Assembly: GCA_009733575.1 (NCBI GenBank)
Contig: ML769411.1
Span: forward strand, 246,555 to 310,554
Direction of reading: 5' to 3'
From: Gymnopus androsaceus JB14
Lineage: Eukaryota > Basidiomycota > Agaricomycetes > Agaricales > Omphalotaceae
DNA: 64,000 bases
Shown here: piece after piece, positions 23,412 through 34,488 of the stretch
How the letters are laid out: the number at the start of each line of letters is the position of its first letter
How positions within the stretch are numbered: the first letter of the stretch is position 1
Notes under the pieces: generated by a model
What the model saw: only the letters and a program-made list of their open reading frames with translations
Told to the model about the DNA's origin: nothing
Database searches by the model: none
Position numbers and translations under genes: made by a program

Positions 23412-25361
23412 ATGTCTACCGCTATTCTCGACATGAGCCCTCCGCGGCCTGCATTTCACAATGAAGGCAAAAGTATCAAGTCGAGCAAATCCAACCCGCC
23501 TTCTCTCAAATCCTTCTCGATGAAGGGAAAAATATCCTTTCTTTCTGGTCTTCTGTCAAAGTCCAGCTCAAGAATCAATATTCACGAAATTCCGAATGCG
23601 AAACCTATGCCCGAGACTCCCCCGGAGCTTCCAGAAAAAGAAAAGGTAGAAGAGAGGATCATTGTGGCCAGGCAAGTTGTCGATGCTGTATGCAATTCTC
23701 AACTAATGATCATCATCATAACAGTCCAGTTAACCCGTCCGAGAATAAGCCTACGGCTCAAAGCAATCCTACGCGTCGTCCTAATGAGTTAGTGCTCGAA
23801 ATCATACCGTTGTCTTTGCTTATCCTTTCATAGTCGGGTTTTGCGTTCAAGTACACTTGCAAAGCGACTCTCTACTACCTTCCGCAAACCTTCCGAAAGT
23901 CCGCAGCCTTCATCCCGCGTTCCCATTCCTTCTGCTTCTTCGAGACAGTTACGCGAGGCCGCCCTTCGCGAACGAGGTCTCCTTCCCGCCAGGGACATGA
24001 GTGCGCTGGAACGCGAGCAGGACGCGCGGATATCTCCCATATTTCCCGTGCCAGAGATGAGCACTGACGGCTTAAGCGCGGCGGACCGGATCAAGCGAGA
24101 ATGGGAGGCCAAGATTCAATCCGATGATAGTAGAGCAGATGGAGAAAAGTCATCTAGTCCTACATTGGAAGTAGCCGACCAACTAACTGCACCGGAACCT
24201 ACTAAACCACTGTTCCTTGATTTGGGGACCGTTCACGAGGTTGCAACTCCACTACCCTCTCCATCATTGCAGTCCCCGTCGCTCCGCAATAGTTCATCTC
24301 GCTCCAACCTCGCCCTCGCAAAACCCCCTCCGACATGTGATCTACCTCCAACTCCCGTAGATGCAGAATTTGTCCCTTTACCTCCCTCTCCTTTTGCGGA
24401 AACTTCCAGTATACGTTCACTCGAAATATCACCTCGGGTCATTCCTCTTCCTCCCTCCCCTAGTCCACCATCTTCTCCGCGCACTGCCGAGAGCACAGAT
24501 TCACATATTTTCACATCGAAAAGTGTCGAGACACATTCTAACTCAGCGACGCCACACTCGAAGACGAGTCTGCTACCATCTGCGAATTCTTACGAATGTT
24601 CTGAAGATGGTGCCTTGGCACCCCCAAAGTCACGGAGTCATAGCCGCTCTCGACCCACTGCTCCTCTTCTCGGGTCTTCTGATTCGGACGAGTCTGGTTC
24701 AATTGCGGCACCTTCACTCGACACATCCTCGCAGCTTCACTTTAGAATCGTCTTTCAGTCATGCGACTCATAAGACTAAGCCGAATTCGCTAGTAAAGAC
24801 ATGGACGAACGAGCCAAAGGTTCCTGTTATTATCGAGAGCCCTGTAGAAGAGTTCGGACCGGTTATTCCTAGTCTTCCGGAGGTCGAGTTGAAAGACTTG
24901 GTGCCAGATCAAAACCCCATCTCATCTTCTCCGCCTCGTCGTCGCGCACAGACAACAGTAGAAGGAGACACCAAGGAAAAACGAAAGTCACTCTTTGGTA
25001 AACGGACTTCCTTGGCCAACTTGCGTCAGTCGGTGATCGGTACCTTGTCTCGCGGCAGGACATAGTCCTTCCTGCCAAGACCACTACGTTTGATTTATCG
25101 AACATTCCTCCATCTCCCACTGTTCCTGCTTCTCCGGCTGGTCAGAGTATGTTCTCCTTCGACGTCCGCACGGAGTGTTGTGTCGAAAGAATCTCTCCCG
25201 AGAGGCCGAACAGCTGGTCGCTACGAACTGGTGTTGGACCGAGACCGGTGCGACAGGCATTGAGCCCCACTATCCACACTCGAGGAAGCATTTCGTTTGA
25301 GACGACTCATATCGAGGATGACGAGACCAGGAGAATGACAGAGATGGCGTTCTTTGGATAG
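23412..25361 (+). CDS. Ser/Pro-rich low-complexity fungal protein of unknown function
   Basis: The frame opens MSTAILDMSPPRPAFHNEGK. Small introns (one near 23687-23724, one near 23788-23833) lead into a long Ser/Pro/Arg-rich body with proline motifs such as PLPPSPSPPSSPR. A helix-like segment (SSRQLREAALRERGLLPARD, then ADRIKREWEAKI) is the only ordered-looking part. Near the end a basic patch (KEKRKSLFGKRTSLANLRQS) is followed by the terminal exon ISFETTHIEDDETRRMTEMA. One extra C at about 24732 and a further shift near 25055 break the frame. Both sides remain coding-like, so indel errors are likely. It may be a scaffold or phosphoprotein; no function can be assigned. Confidence 0.6.
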
Positions 25362-26665
25362 GTTTGTACATTTTTGCTGGGTCTCTGTCTTTTTTCTTGT
25401 CACCGCAACTTGATTCTCTTGCATTATCATCGTTTTGCGTTTTGGACTTGTACAGATTTAATTCTCATTTTGACGATGTCCATATACCACACTCCACACT
25501 CCTTAACAGCATCCCACCTTACTAAATTACAATTTATGTGTATTATATCGATGCATTCCAACTCACTCACTCTCTGGATTATCCACTTACTCCTCATTCA
25601 TTCAAAACTATCCCCTAGTACACTTGGCACTAATAATTTGAAAGCTCGAACAAATTGTTTGAGAATGTACAATTTCCTTCCTTCCAGCATTGTTTTCGTA
25701 GCATCTCATTTACATATTATCCGTCTTGGTTATGTAGCTATGTTTTTTTTTTCAGTTTACACATCTGAATAATACAGTTTGTATCTGAAGTTTGTCTCAA
25801 GTGCTACATACCAAAAAAGGAAGAATTTGATCCGAACTGCGAAGCTAGTGAATTGCACTTCTTAACTACTCACTTCCATTGGACCTTCCAGGCCAAAGGC
25901 TCAAAAGGGAGGAAACGCAGTATATGCAAGCCAGCTCGAGGTATTCTGACGCGATTCACAGCGAATAATGAACCTTGATCCTCGACAATGGTGCTAACGC
26001 GCCAAAGGTACAGTGGGGCCGAAATATCTTCGGAATAAGCCTAGCTAACACAACAGAGCTCAACCCTGACTATCCCAAAAGCTGGTTCAGATGCGCCGCT
26101 ATGCGTGAAGTAGGATCACATCGCTGCAAGCCATTTTCTCGCTGTGACTGGTATGCTTTCAGGTAGGCGTTGGGTCAACACCCAACTTTTGAGTTTCGAT
26201 GTACGAAAATTTTCTCGATATTTTGTCCAAACCTCCGCAGCGTGAGTTTTAAAAATGCCCGTTCTGACGCGCGAGTGCTACATCGCGTCTCTTTGCCAGA
26301 AGATGCACCAGGAAACCTGCCATGGCAAGCACTAGTAGTGTAAGCTGTTCTTATATCTCATTAATTTCTGTTCTTTCTTTGTAGATAGTGTTATCAAATC
26401 TACCGGAAGATAGCTAACATTCACACCGTGCATGTACAGGCTTTCCTTCATACTAGTAGCATCCTGATGGTTAGGCCAACAGCTGTTCGGACAATTACCA
26501 AAATCTGGCTGCAGCACCTAGATCGCGTAAAACGCGTAAAATAGTGTTTCCACTTTGTTCGCAAGTCATCGCGGCGGTGAGGATATCTCCAGCTCAGTTG
26601 ACCAGAATATCGGGGAAGTTTCACCTATCTGGTAGGCTCCGAATTTCGTCTTACAACTAATTATT
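25362..26665. other. intergenic stretch
   Basis: AT-rich sequence with no supported gene. The first 400 bases are pyrimidine-rich and probably carry the 3' untranslated region of the upstream gene. Confidence 0.35.
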
Positions 26666-27224
26666 ATGCATCGACTAAAAGACAAAAATCCTCCCGAACT
26701 CCGTCACCTGCTGGTCCAGTTTCAACCCGATTTTTCCGCTCAGCGCAACTGTTTATTGCAGTTCTCATTCTGTTCTATAGCCTTCACTCCGCTGTGCATT
26801 GCCTTGAAGCTAGCCTTCCTTATCCTTAGTCTTGTCACGGTCTCTGTTGCATGCGCGATACCTCTACATGTAAGTACTCTCGTTCATAGGGTCCGCATTT
26901 ATGCCGTCACTGCACTACATTTGTAGGCTTGGTCCAATGCTCAGCTGAAAACACGATATAACCGGGAAGTCAAAGTCGCCGTCAGAAATCACGAGCTGAG
27001 CGTTTCCAGGGATGAACAGCGGGGTGCCATAGACCCAGCCGAACTCGAAGAATGGATGAATGCCTTTTTCGCATTACCAGATGTGGTGACAAAGGGCCAA
27101 AAGGATAAGGATGGAAGTACCATCGTTGAAGAAGAACCATTTTATGTACGCTATTCAGAGTGTTTTATTACTTCTCAATCTCACTCTCGTGTGCCAGTTT
27201 CTTTCCCCTTTAGCCCCCAAGTGA
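26666..27224 (+). CDS. small membrane-anchored or secreted protein, 149 residues
   Basis: Three exons (26666-26869, 26927-27145, 27198-27224) join in frame through good GTAAGT/GTACGC donors. The first exon carries a hydrophobic stretch (LKLAFLILSLVTVSVACAI) after about 45 residues. If translation started at a later point this would be a signal peptide; as given it is an internal membrane segment. The mature part is charged (NAQLKTRYNREVKVAVRNHE) and includes an acidic PAELEEWMNAFFALPDVV segment. It resembles the many small lineage-specific secreted proteins of basidiomycetes. No family is recognised. Confidence 0.55.
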
Positions 27225-29594
27225 CAAAATAATATGTTGCCAGCGTGGATCCGAAACCAAGTCCACGGTAAGATGGTTGGTGAAGAAACAGAAGGTGATC
27301 ACAAGGGTGGGATCGTTCAAACCGCCAATAGCTATCACCTTGGATCACTTTCCCTATGAAACTATTGGGCACTGACAGGCCGTCTACTGTCTGGTCTACA
27401 GCGGGACAGCCGAGTGCACAGAATCCCTTCCTTGCCATGTATTTGTCACTGTAAAGGATGAGCGGCGTGCGTATTGTGAAACCATAGAGCATTTTGGTGG
27501 AAACCTCATCATTGAAGTCACTTGAAGCCTGAAGGAGGTATGCGAACCGCGGTTTCATCTTATTAAATATGGTCTTATTTCTCTTCACTGGCAGCTCACG
27601 CTTTGATGGATGTCTGGATTCCTCGGTATGATGTGTTCGCACTATAATGATGCTACTCATCAGACTCGTTCAAGAAGCCAGTGCATTACGGGGGACAAAC
27701 ACTGTCCAAATCATTGGCCGTTTGCATGAGCTCCCGCTGTACCTTCCTTAATCCTCATTGTACATTCAACTCTAGTACTACAGTGAATCGTTACCTAGAT
27801 ATTCGGCTACAGCTTTACACGTTCCCAATACGTTCAGTGTTCTTCTCAGTAGGCCTGCCGTGAACACTGCTGTAAGTAGGCTTCTTTCTTTGCTTCCAGA
27901 GATCAAAAAAAGATCTGGTGTCAGAACTTTGCGATATGATGAAGAGAGATAAGGAGAAGGCCGAAGCTCTTCAAGAATATTAATGAGGAACGGGCTCAAT
28001 TCCTTATCTTTAGAAAGTTATTTATGAAGCCTAAAGATTCGGACACCATGAAAAATCAGTAGGAGATAAAAATGAATGGCGACATAGATATCACTAGTAC
28101 ACTATGCGATAGTAGATGAATTCAAAGCATTCCACTTCCTCACCGAGTTAGGACCTTGAGACTACCTCATGACCTTGCAACATTCAAATCCTTGCCCATG
28201 GCCTTGTATCTAGATCGCTGGAAGATAGGATCAGATGATGTTAGACAACCTCACCTGAGACCTCCCAGCTTCTTCTCGCTTTCGGGAACCAGTGAACAAT
28301 TGTATCCCTCTGCAGTATTATCTTAGGTGAGTGGGATGAGAGGACCATAAAGAATTCGACCACCAAATCTAGGCTGAATACTATTCGGGAAAATAAAATA
28401 AAACTCACCAGATTCAGACTCCACGTAGGTCTGAAGTTAAAACCTTGAATGAAATCAGTTAATCATGGATGCAATGATAAAAATCAGCACAGATAGCTGC
28501 CCAAAAAAACAAAAGTATTCTATAAGTAAATCTATGTCGTACGTTCTGATTCCGCTACTGACCTATCTTTCGCAAGTTTGCGATGTGAGAGAGTTCCATA
28601 CAAAACGATTCAATGGCCGGGATCCTTGGTTTCCGAAAAACTGTTAATTTCGACATGCATAGCTCAATGAGGCAGTGAGCAAGCCAAGTACGTCTCTGTT
28701 ATCGAGAAAACACGGATTTACCTTCAAGGTTGGCCATTGAAATGTCAGGAGTCCAGGGCTCTTCAGTCTTCTTAGCAATACTACGATCACCGATCGGGGA
28801 TAGAGTGGTGCATACTCCTCAGTCCACTTCGGTGTCGGAAAACGCCAAACCGAGAGCCTAGAAATCAATTCCTTGTAAGCATTGGAGTGTAATGAAGATT
28901 CGACTTTGAGCCCAGAAAACATATGCTGTAATCTTCACGTACGATGGAGGCAGCTAGTCTCATCCAGAATCGGAGCCAAACCTTGGCTTCCATCGTAGGT
29001 CGTAACTTGTATGTACATACTTGCTTACATTTTCTGGGGTATGGACTCGTGACGCGGGGTAAAGAAGACTCAATGATTGATTGAGTCTATTGAGGATTTT
29101 TCACAAGCTCAGGTTAATTTTTCTGTGGGATGAGTTTGAGGACGAGAGGGGACTAGTATTTTACAGATAATACCTGTAAAGCTTGTAGGTTTTGGAATTC
29201 CTTGAAAGACCAAAAGATGGGTCACCGTACATCGTGATATCTGGATTGTATTTGAGAAATTAAGAATCAGAAGCCTGAGCAAAAAGGTGACGCCTGGCCA
29301 AGACTAGATCATCATTCGGGACCTCGGAAGCGCGACGGTGTGTACAACGCTCGATTCTCCATAGCATCTGTAGGCAAGTGGATGAGACCGAGAGCAAGAC
29401 TGAGAAGCTTGAAGCCATCCAGACGGTTGAGATGAAGACGACGGACGTGAACAATTGAAACATTTCAATCGGCTGATCCAATCTCTCCTAAGCCCCACAT
29501 TCAGATATAAAAGGTCGCCTGACTCAAAACTTTCCCTTCACACTCTTCCACCACGCTGAATCAGAAAAGACAACTTTTCTTTACTTCTTTACTC
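27225..29594. other. 2.4-kb stretch without a supported gene
   Basis: A 159-codon minus-strand frame (27181-27660) overlaps the 3' end of the small protein gene and lacks any recognisable feature. Other frames are short. About 100 bases before 29595 the sequence is pyrimidine-rich and likely forms the promoter and leader of the next gene. Confidence 0.35.
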
Positions 29595-30342
29595 ATGTCT
29601 ACCAACAGCAACGGCAGGGCCAGGCCTTCCAGCCCAATTCCAATCGCCACCTCTAATCGAAATGGTAGAGGTCGTTCTGCTTCTGTCTCATCTGGCTCGT
29701 CGGGCTCAATGAGTCCTGCGTCTGAGCTTCCGACTCCGTTATCTGGTCTCAGTCCTCGGATCTCAATCCCCTCTCCCGGAACCTCGCCAATTCTCTCTTA
29801 TTTCCTTGCACAATCGCCCACGAAATCACAGACGTTGCCTTTCCGTAAATTTGGAGCTACTCCCGTCTTTGAAGGTCTGTGTACTTGCTGCAATGCTTCA
29901 CTGCCCAATCTAAACGATTCGCAGAGGACGAGGGTAACAAACCAATTCCACCTGCTGCGCACCATGCTCGTCGTGCTAGTATGACTGTCGCCGACCGTTT
30001 CGGCCAACCCAACGCTACTCCTGCTCTTCCTGACTCTCATGTAGAGCGTGGCGCCGGTCTTTTGAGGCGTCTCTCCCTCAGTACCGGCGCTCCTGCTTTT
30101 GGCAAGGCAAGTGCTTTGTAGCTTTATCGCTCTACTCATATCTGACACATTTTACCTAGCCATCTCAATCTCCCCCTGAAGTTCCTCCCAACTCTGCTGT
30201 GAGCCCAACAGCTCAGAACGTTCCTTTCCCTCGCGATGCAAAACACAGGCGGGCAACCACCAACTCTTCCGCGCGCCCTCGTCGAGCTCCTTCGCCAATG
30301 GGCGAAAGGATCCTAAAGGGCCATTTTGATGGCTTCAACTGA
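29595..30342 (+). CDS. Ser/Pro-rich fungal protein with conserved C-terminal GERILKGHFDGFN, 214 residues
   Basis: Exons 29595-29874, 29925-30106 and 30160-30342 give 645 coding bases with the stop at 30340-30342. The N-terminus is low complexity (SVSSGSSGSMSPASELPTPL). Two RRxS-type patches, ARRASMTVAD and LLRRLSLSTG, match basophilic kinase sites such as PKA. The end, APSPMGERILKGHFDGFN, looks strongly conserved among basidiomycete proteins as I remember them, but carries no named function. Intron 2 starts GCAAGT instead of GT. The alternative GT one codon on would put the third exon out of frame and lose the conserved tail. Confidence 0.75.
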
Positions 30343-30831
30343 TAGATTCCTCATTCGCACTCTTGCTCTCGACTACTCTCGTCTCGTCCGTTATATCTTT
30401 TTGGCTGTATCATCACCTGGCAACAAAATACCCGCAACCGTTGCGCATACTTGTATCATCATCACTGCGAATTCCCAGGCTCCGAGTGTTGCGGTCTCAG
30501 CCTCGTTCGTTTCGTTCTCGTACTGTCATCCACATCCTCTTACATTGAAGTATCGCTATTGGGAGTGGGTCCTAGTGTTTGGTGAGTCCCGTCTTCGTCT
30601 GTGATTTCGTTGTTCTTTCTTCTGAACTTCGATTTTCAGTATATTCATAGACTAAATTATGGAAAAAGCCTCATGGTGAAAACTTGAATTCTGTGTACTT
30701 ATCTCGCGCTCTATTCCTTCTGTCTATTATACCACGGTAATGGAATAGCTACTGTATTTACCGTGTATCTTATGAATTCGAATACGCTTATGTGTGTTGC
30801 GTACAGTAAATATCCTACAGCTATCGAAGTA

Positions 30832-31390
30832 TTAGTGAAGTTTAGCTTGGCCTTCCACAATAGGCGTAGGCCGTTTCGAAAATACGATCTTGCGTTTGAC
30901 AATGGCTATTGCATTCCATTGCACTATGGATTCCGAATTCAGTCCTAATTCATCGTCAGCTCCATCGTCTTTCCGACCATCCATCGTCGTGTCTTCGCCA
31001 GGCATGTTCGAATCACCTTCGCCAGTCCACTGAGAGGCGGAGAGGCGTGTTTGTTTCTGTGATCGATGGAGTACAGCCAGTGGTTTAGGAAGATTAGCTA
31101 GCTTTCCTTCGATGAGATGATGACCGATTCGAAGAGTCGGTCGTTTCTTTCAAGCGGTAATCGTTAGATTTTGTTGGAGGAGATAGGTAGCTAGATTAGC
31201 TCACCAAGTCCTGATCAATGGTCAAGGTTCCGATAAGCTTTCCGTCGCGCTCGTTAGGATGGGATGACTCGATCTCGAGGGCGCCTTGGAGTTCAATCAA
31301 GACGACCTCGTCATGGGAGATCTTGGCTAGTGATGGAGGTAGCTTTGGGGTAGAGGATGAGGGAGCGTTGAACGTGATTGGAATCAGCAT
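30832..31390 (-). CDS. CTF8: Ctf8, subunit of the alternative RFC clamp loader
   Basis: Ctf8 joins Ctf18 and Dcc1 on the RFC core. The complex loads PCNA and supports sister chromatid cohesion. Two exons (31205-31390 and 30832-31146) encode 166 residues. Family landmarks are the start MLIPITFNA, LPPSLAKISHDEVVLIELQG, GKLIGTLTIDQD, RPTLRIGHHLIEGKLANLPK, PLAVLHR, and the C-terminal IVKRKIVFSKRPTPIV. The intron (31147-31204) falls just before the HHLIEGK motif. No frame errors are present. The acidic linker before the last motif is variable in the family. Confidence 0.93.
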
Positions 31391-32606
31391 GGTGAGTCCT
31401 TAACGGTGGTGGTTCGGGTTTGAGACGCGACTAGGCGCGTCATGCTCAGATGCGGCGCTAATCATGTCGCGGTGTCTCAACAGGCCCCGTAGGCCACGCT
31501 AATTCGGACAAGATGTATGATACGCTAAAAATTTTCAATTTTTCGGTGCGTGCGCGTTTTTCTGCAGATTCCGAACAGTCTTTGGTACACCAGAGTTTCG
31601 AACAGGCCTTTGTTCGTATTTCTTGCTGTGATTTCTAGCCATGAGGTACTACGCTTACCTAGTAATTTACGCTGTAATGGGCAAGGCTTCGAGCTTTGAG
31701 GCCTATTTCACGCTAAAAACGGCCAAAGACTCCGTCCAATTTGGGTCCTAATTTACGCTCATTCGGGGCGAGGGTCTGCGGGAGCTTCTGGGGGCCTGTC
31801 TCAACGTTGTCAACGTTCAACGAACGGTACAGAATAGATAAGTTTATTCACAACTTCTTGAACGCCTACATTATATTCACTTATTTTGGTAGACCCGCCC
31901 CATTTCACGACCCAAGCCAAAGGTAGCAAAAACAGCTTGACCAAGATACTCGTGGATATTGGAAAGAAGATAGGATGTGGCTCCCGTGTTCTTCCCGCTC
32001 AACCTGTATTTCTATACCAACTTGACCTACCAAGACACTCAAATCAATGATCAGAATGAGTGCACACTGTAGATAGTAGGAAAGGAATGTTCACCCTATC
32101 GAATGTTATGTATTTCACCCTGTAAGTAATGATTACAACCTCGGACATCCAAATGATGAATGAATGGCCATCCAGAAATCCATTTCGAGGCGCATATTCT
32201 CCGCAAAGGACTTGCAGAGCCATATGGTCGTGATCTAACCCTCGTCAACGGGGTGTATACGAATTAGTCAAAGGAAAGAGCTGTATAGAAACTTCGTGAG
32301 TAGCGGGCTACTTCGCATGCGGGTGTCTGGGGAGATTCAGACCTATTCACAGTCGAGGGACCTGAGCACGCGAGGCGAATGCCTCCGTAGATTTTTTTCA
32401 ATTTGACCAACGGATACGTGAGTTCCCGATATCTCGAGAGGTATCTTCAGACTAAGATAGCCAAAGTACCCGAGAGACTCAGAGAGACAAGATGGTCACG
32501 TCACGTAACGCTCCGACTGATAATCCCCATGTGCTACACCATCCCGTCTACGTTTAAAAGCCTACACATTTTCCTTTCCAACTACCATGTTCTTTCCTGA
32601 AGGCCA
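31391..32606. other. 1.2-kb intergenic region between divergent genes
   Basis: It separates Ctf8 (minus) from the arrestin-like gene (plus). No supported open frame was seen. The part near 32490-32520 has CACGT-containing sequence and short T runs, and may be part of the arrestin gene promoter. Confidence 0.35.
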
Positions 32607-34374
32607 ATGGAGCCCAGATATCCACGTCTTTCAGGCGATTCAAGCGACTCGCAGTTACCTCAGTATTCTAATACGCGTTCTGGTCAACATCAGGCCTTGA
32701 AAACCGAACACACGTATGAGCTGATCGACTCCAAGGTCGCTTGGGCGATCCTCAAAATTCGTAGTAGGGCACATTCATCATCACATCTGCCAACATTTCT
32801 AGAAGGAGACGCGATTTCTGGTTCGGTCCTTCTCGATTTAGGAAATAAAGAGGTCCATGTCATGGCTGTCAAAATTTTGGTCGGTTTTTTAATCTCCAAT
32901 TCTACGCGTTTCTTATGTATCTACAGGTAACTGGAAAGCTTACTGTTAGCGCAAGGGCTCACGGAGGCAGTCTGACCTTTCTCCAACTCGAAAGGACATT
33001 ATGGTCCAAGTCAATGGGTGATCCGCACCAACCTTCCTCGACTTCGGCCTGGAGATATAGTGGAAAGCTTTCCGGCTCTTACGAATGGCCGTTCACGCTT
33101 ACATTGCCCACTGAAACCACTACGACTTCCTCAGACTCCTCTTATCGTCTGCCTCAGACGTTCCAGGAACGGCATATCCCAACAAGCATTCAATACGACT
33201 TGTATATTCTCATTGAGAAGAGTAAATTCCGCATGGACTCAAAGTATATCATTGTCTCGTTCCTGTATCACGATCTGAATGAATTCGTTGTAGTCTTCAT
33301 ACGATGCTCGCATACATCCCTGCTACGCAGCCTCGTCAAGCGTCTGTCCTGCGACAACAATCTTATCGTGACAATACATCCATTCTTGGACCAGATGCCG
33401 ATCCTAATGGATGGCATACTCCTGGCCCGTTCGTTGTTCAAGGTCGGATATTTGACTCCAAGCAAGTGGTCATAACCGGCTCTGTGAGTTTCCTTCTTTT
33501 CTGGGGCAAGTAAGAATATTGTTGTTTAGGCGAGACCCTTTTCTTCCTGTTATCTTGCCTGGTCGAGCTATCGCTGACACCGTCTTGCTCTAGCTATATG
33601 TTGCCAAACCTGTGATCATCTCACGCTTCTCATTCTACCGATGTATCCGAATCTAACTTTTCCTTTGTAGGCTTCATACACGCGTGGAACCTACTTGCCG
33701 CTGACGCTAACGCTCTCTTGTATTGATGACCAAGCCTTGGATCTCCTTTCTTCCCCGAACGTTATCCGTGCGTGTCTCAGCAGACGTATAAAAGGCTGCA
33801 AAGCCAGCACAACAGTTCCCGTTCCCGTATTGTCCTTTAACGACCGAACCCGCTCTACGAGGAACAAATCCACCTATATTCCCGATTCTGTCTCTATCCC
33901 GGACTATGTAGAAGATCTTGAAACAGCTGTATGGTGGCCCTCCGCCACGAATGTGTCTTCGTCCGCGTCTGGCTCTACAAATCTAGTACGGGTGCTTCAA
34001 GGCGAGATCAACCTCCCAAAGACACTAAAACCAAGTTCTTGTATAGACCAGTTTGCTATCGAGGTTGGCGTTCTTTTTCTGATTCAGAAGATCGACTCGA
34101 CTAAACCCAACTTCTGCAGTATACGGTCGTACTTTGTCATTGGGTTGCACCGGGGTTTACACCAAATGTTGGGTCTCGGCAGTTTCGTAGTGGGGAGCCC
34201 CCGCCCATCTTGGAAATTCCTGTGGAGATTGCTACGATGTATGCTCCTGGACCCCGGCCCCGCTCACAGATGCAGCAAAATGTGAGCCCGCCTCGATACA
34301 GTGACCAACAATTCAGAGGAGACGGAGGATCAAACTATTCTATCCCACCCAATCGAGGCTTATATGTAGAAGAT
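32607..34374 (+). CDS. arrestin-like (alpha-arrestin) domain protein
   Basis: Exon 1 reads MEPRYPRLSGDSSDSQLPQY and then ELIDSKVAWAILKIRSRAHS. The arrestin N-domain strands follow (PTFLEGDAISGSVLLDLGNK, VKILVTGKLTVSARA), then YEWPFTLTLPTE. The C-domain begins SLYVAKPASYTRGTYLPLTL. A later exon reads WVAPGFTPNVGSRQFRSG. At least six short introns are needed. Fungal alpha-arrestins usually carry PPxY motifs that recruit Rsp5-type ubiquitin ligases to membrane transporters; here the tail is Pro-rich (PPRYSDQQF). The exact 3' end was not resolved: the open frame runs on to 34614, but beyond about 34370 it no longer looks coding and would overlap the convergent gene. Confidence 0.75.
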
Positions 34375-34488
34375 CTTATTATGGACATTGATCTGTATTT
34401 TTGGATTCGTTTTTGGACGCTATACAGTGTATGTATCGTATCTTATGCAGCTTCTAGTATGTACTACTTTGCTATGTATTTAATGCAG

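Noticed and set aside
27181..27660. 159-codon minus-strand open frame
   Set aside because: It overlaps the end of the small protein gene, has no domain, no codon pattern like the neighbours and no spliceable partners.
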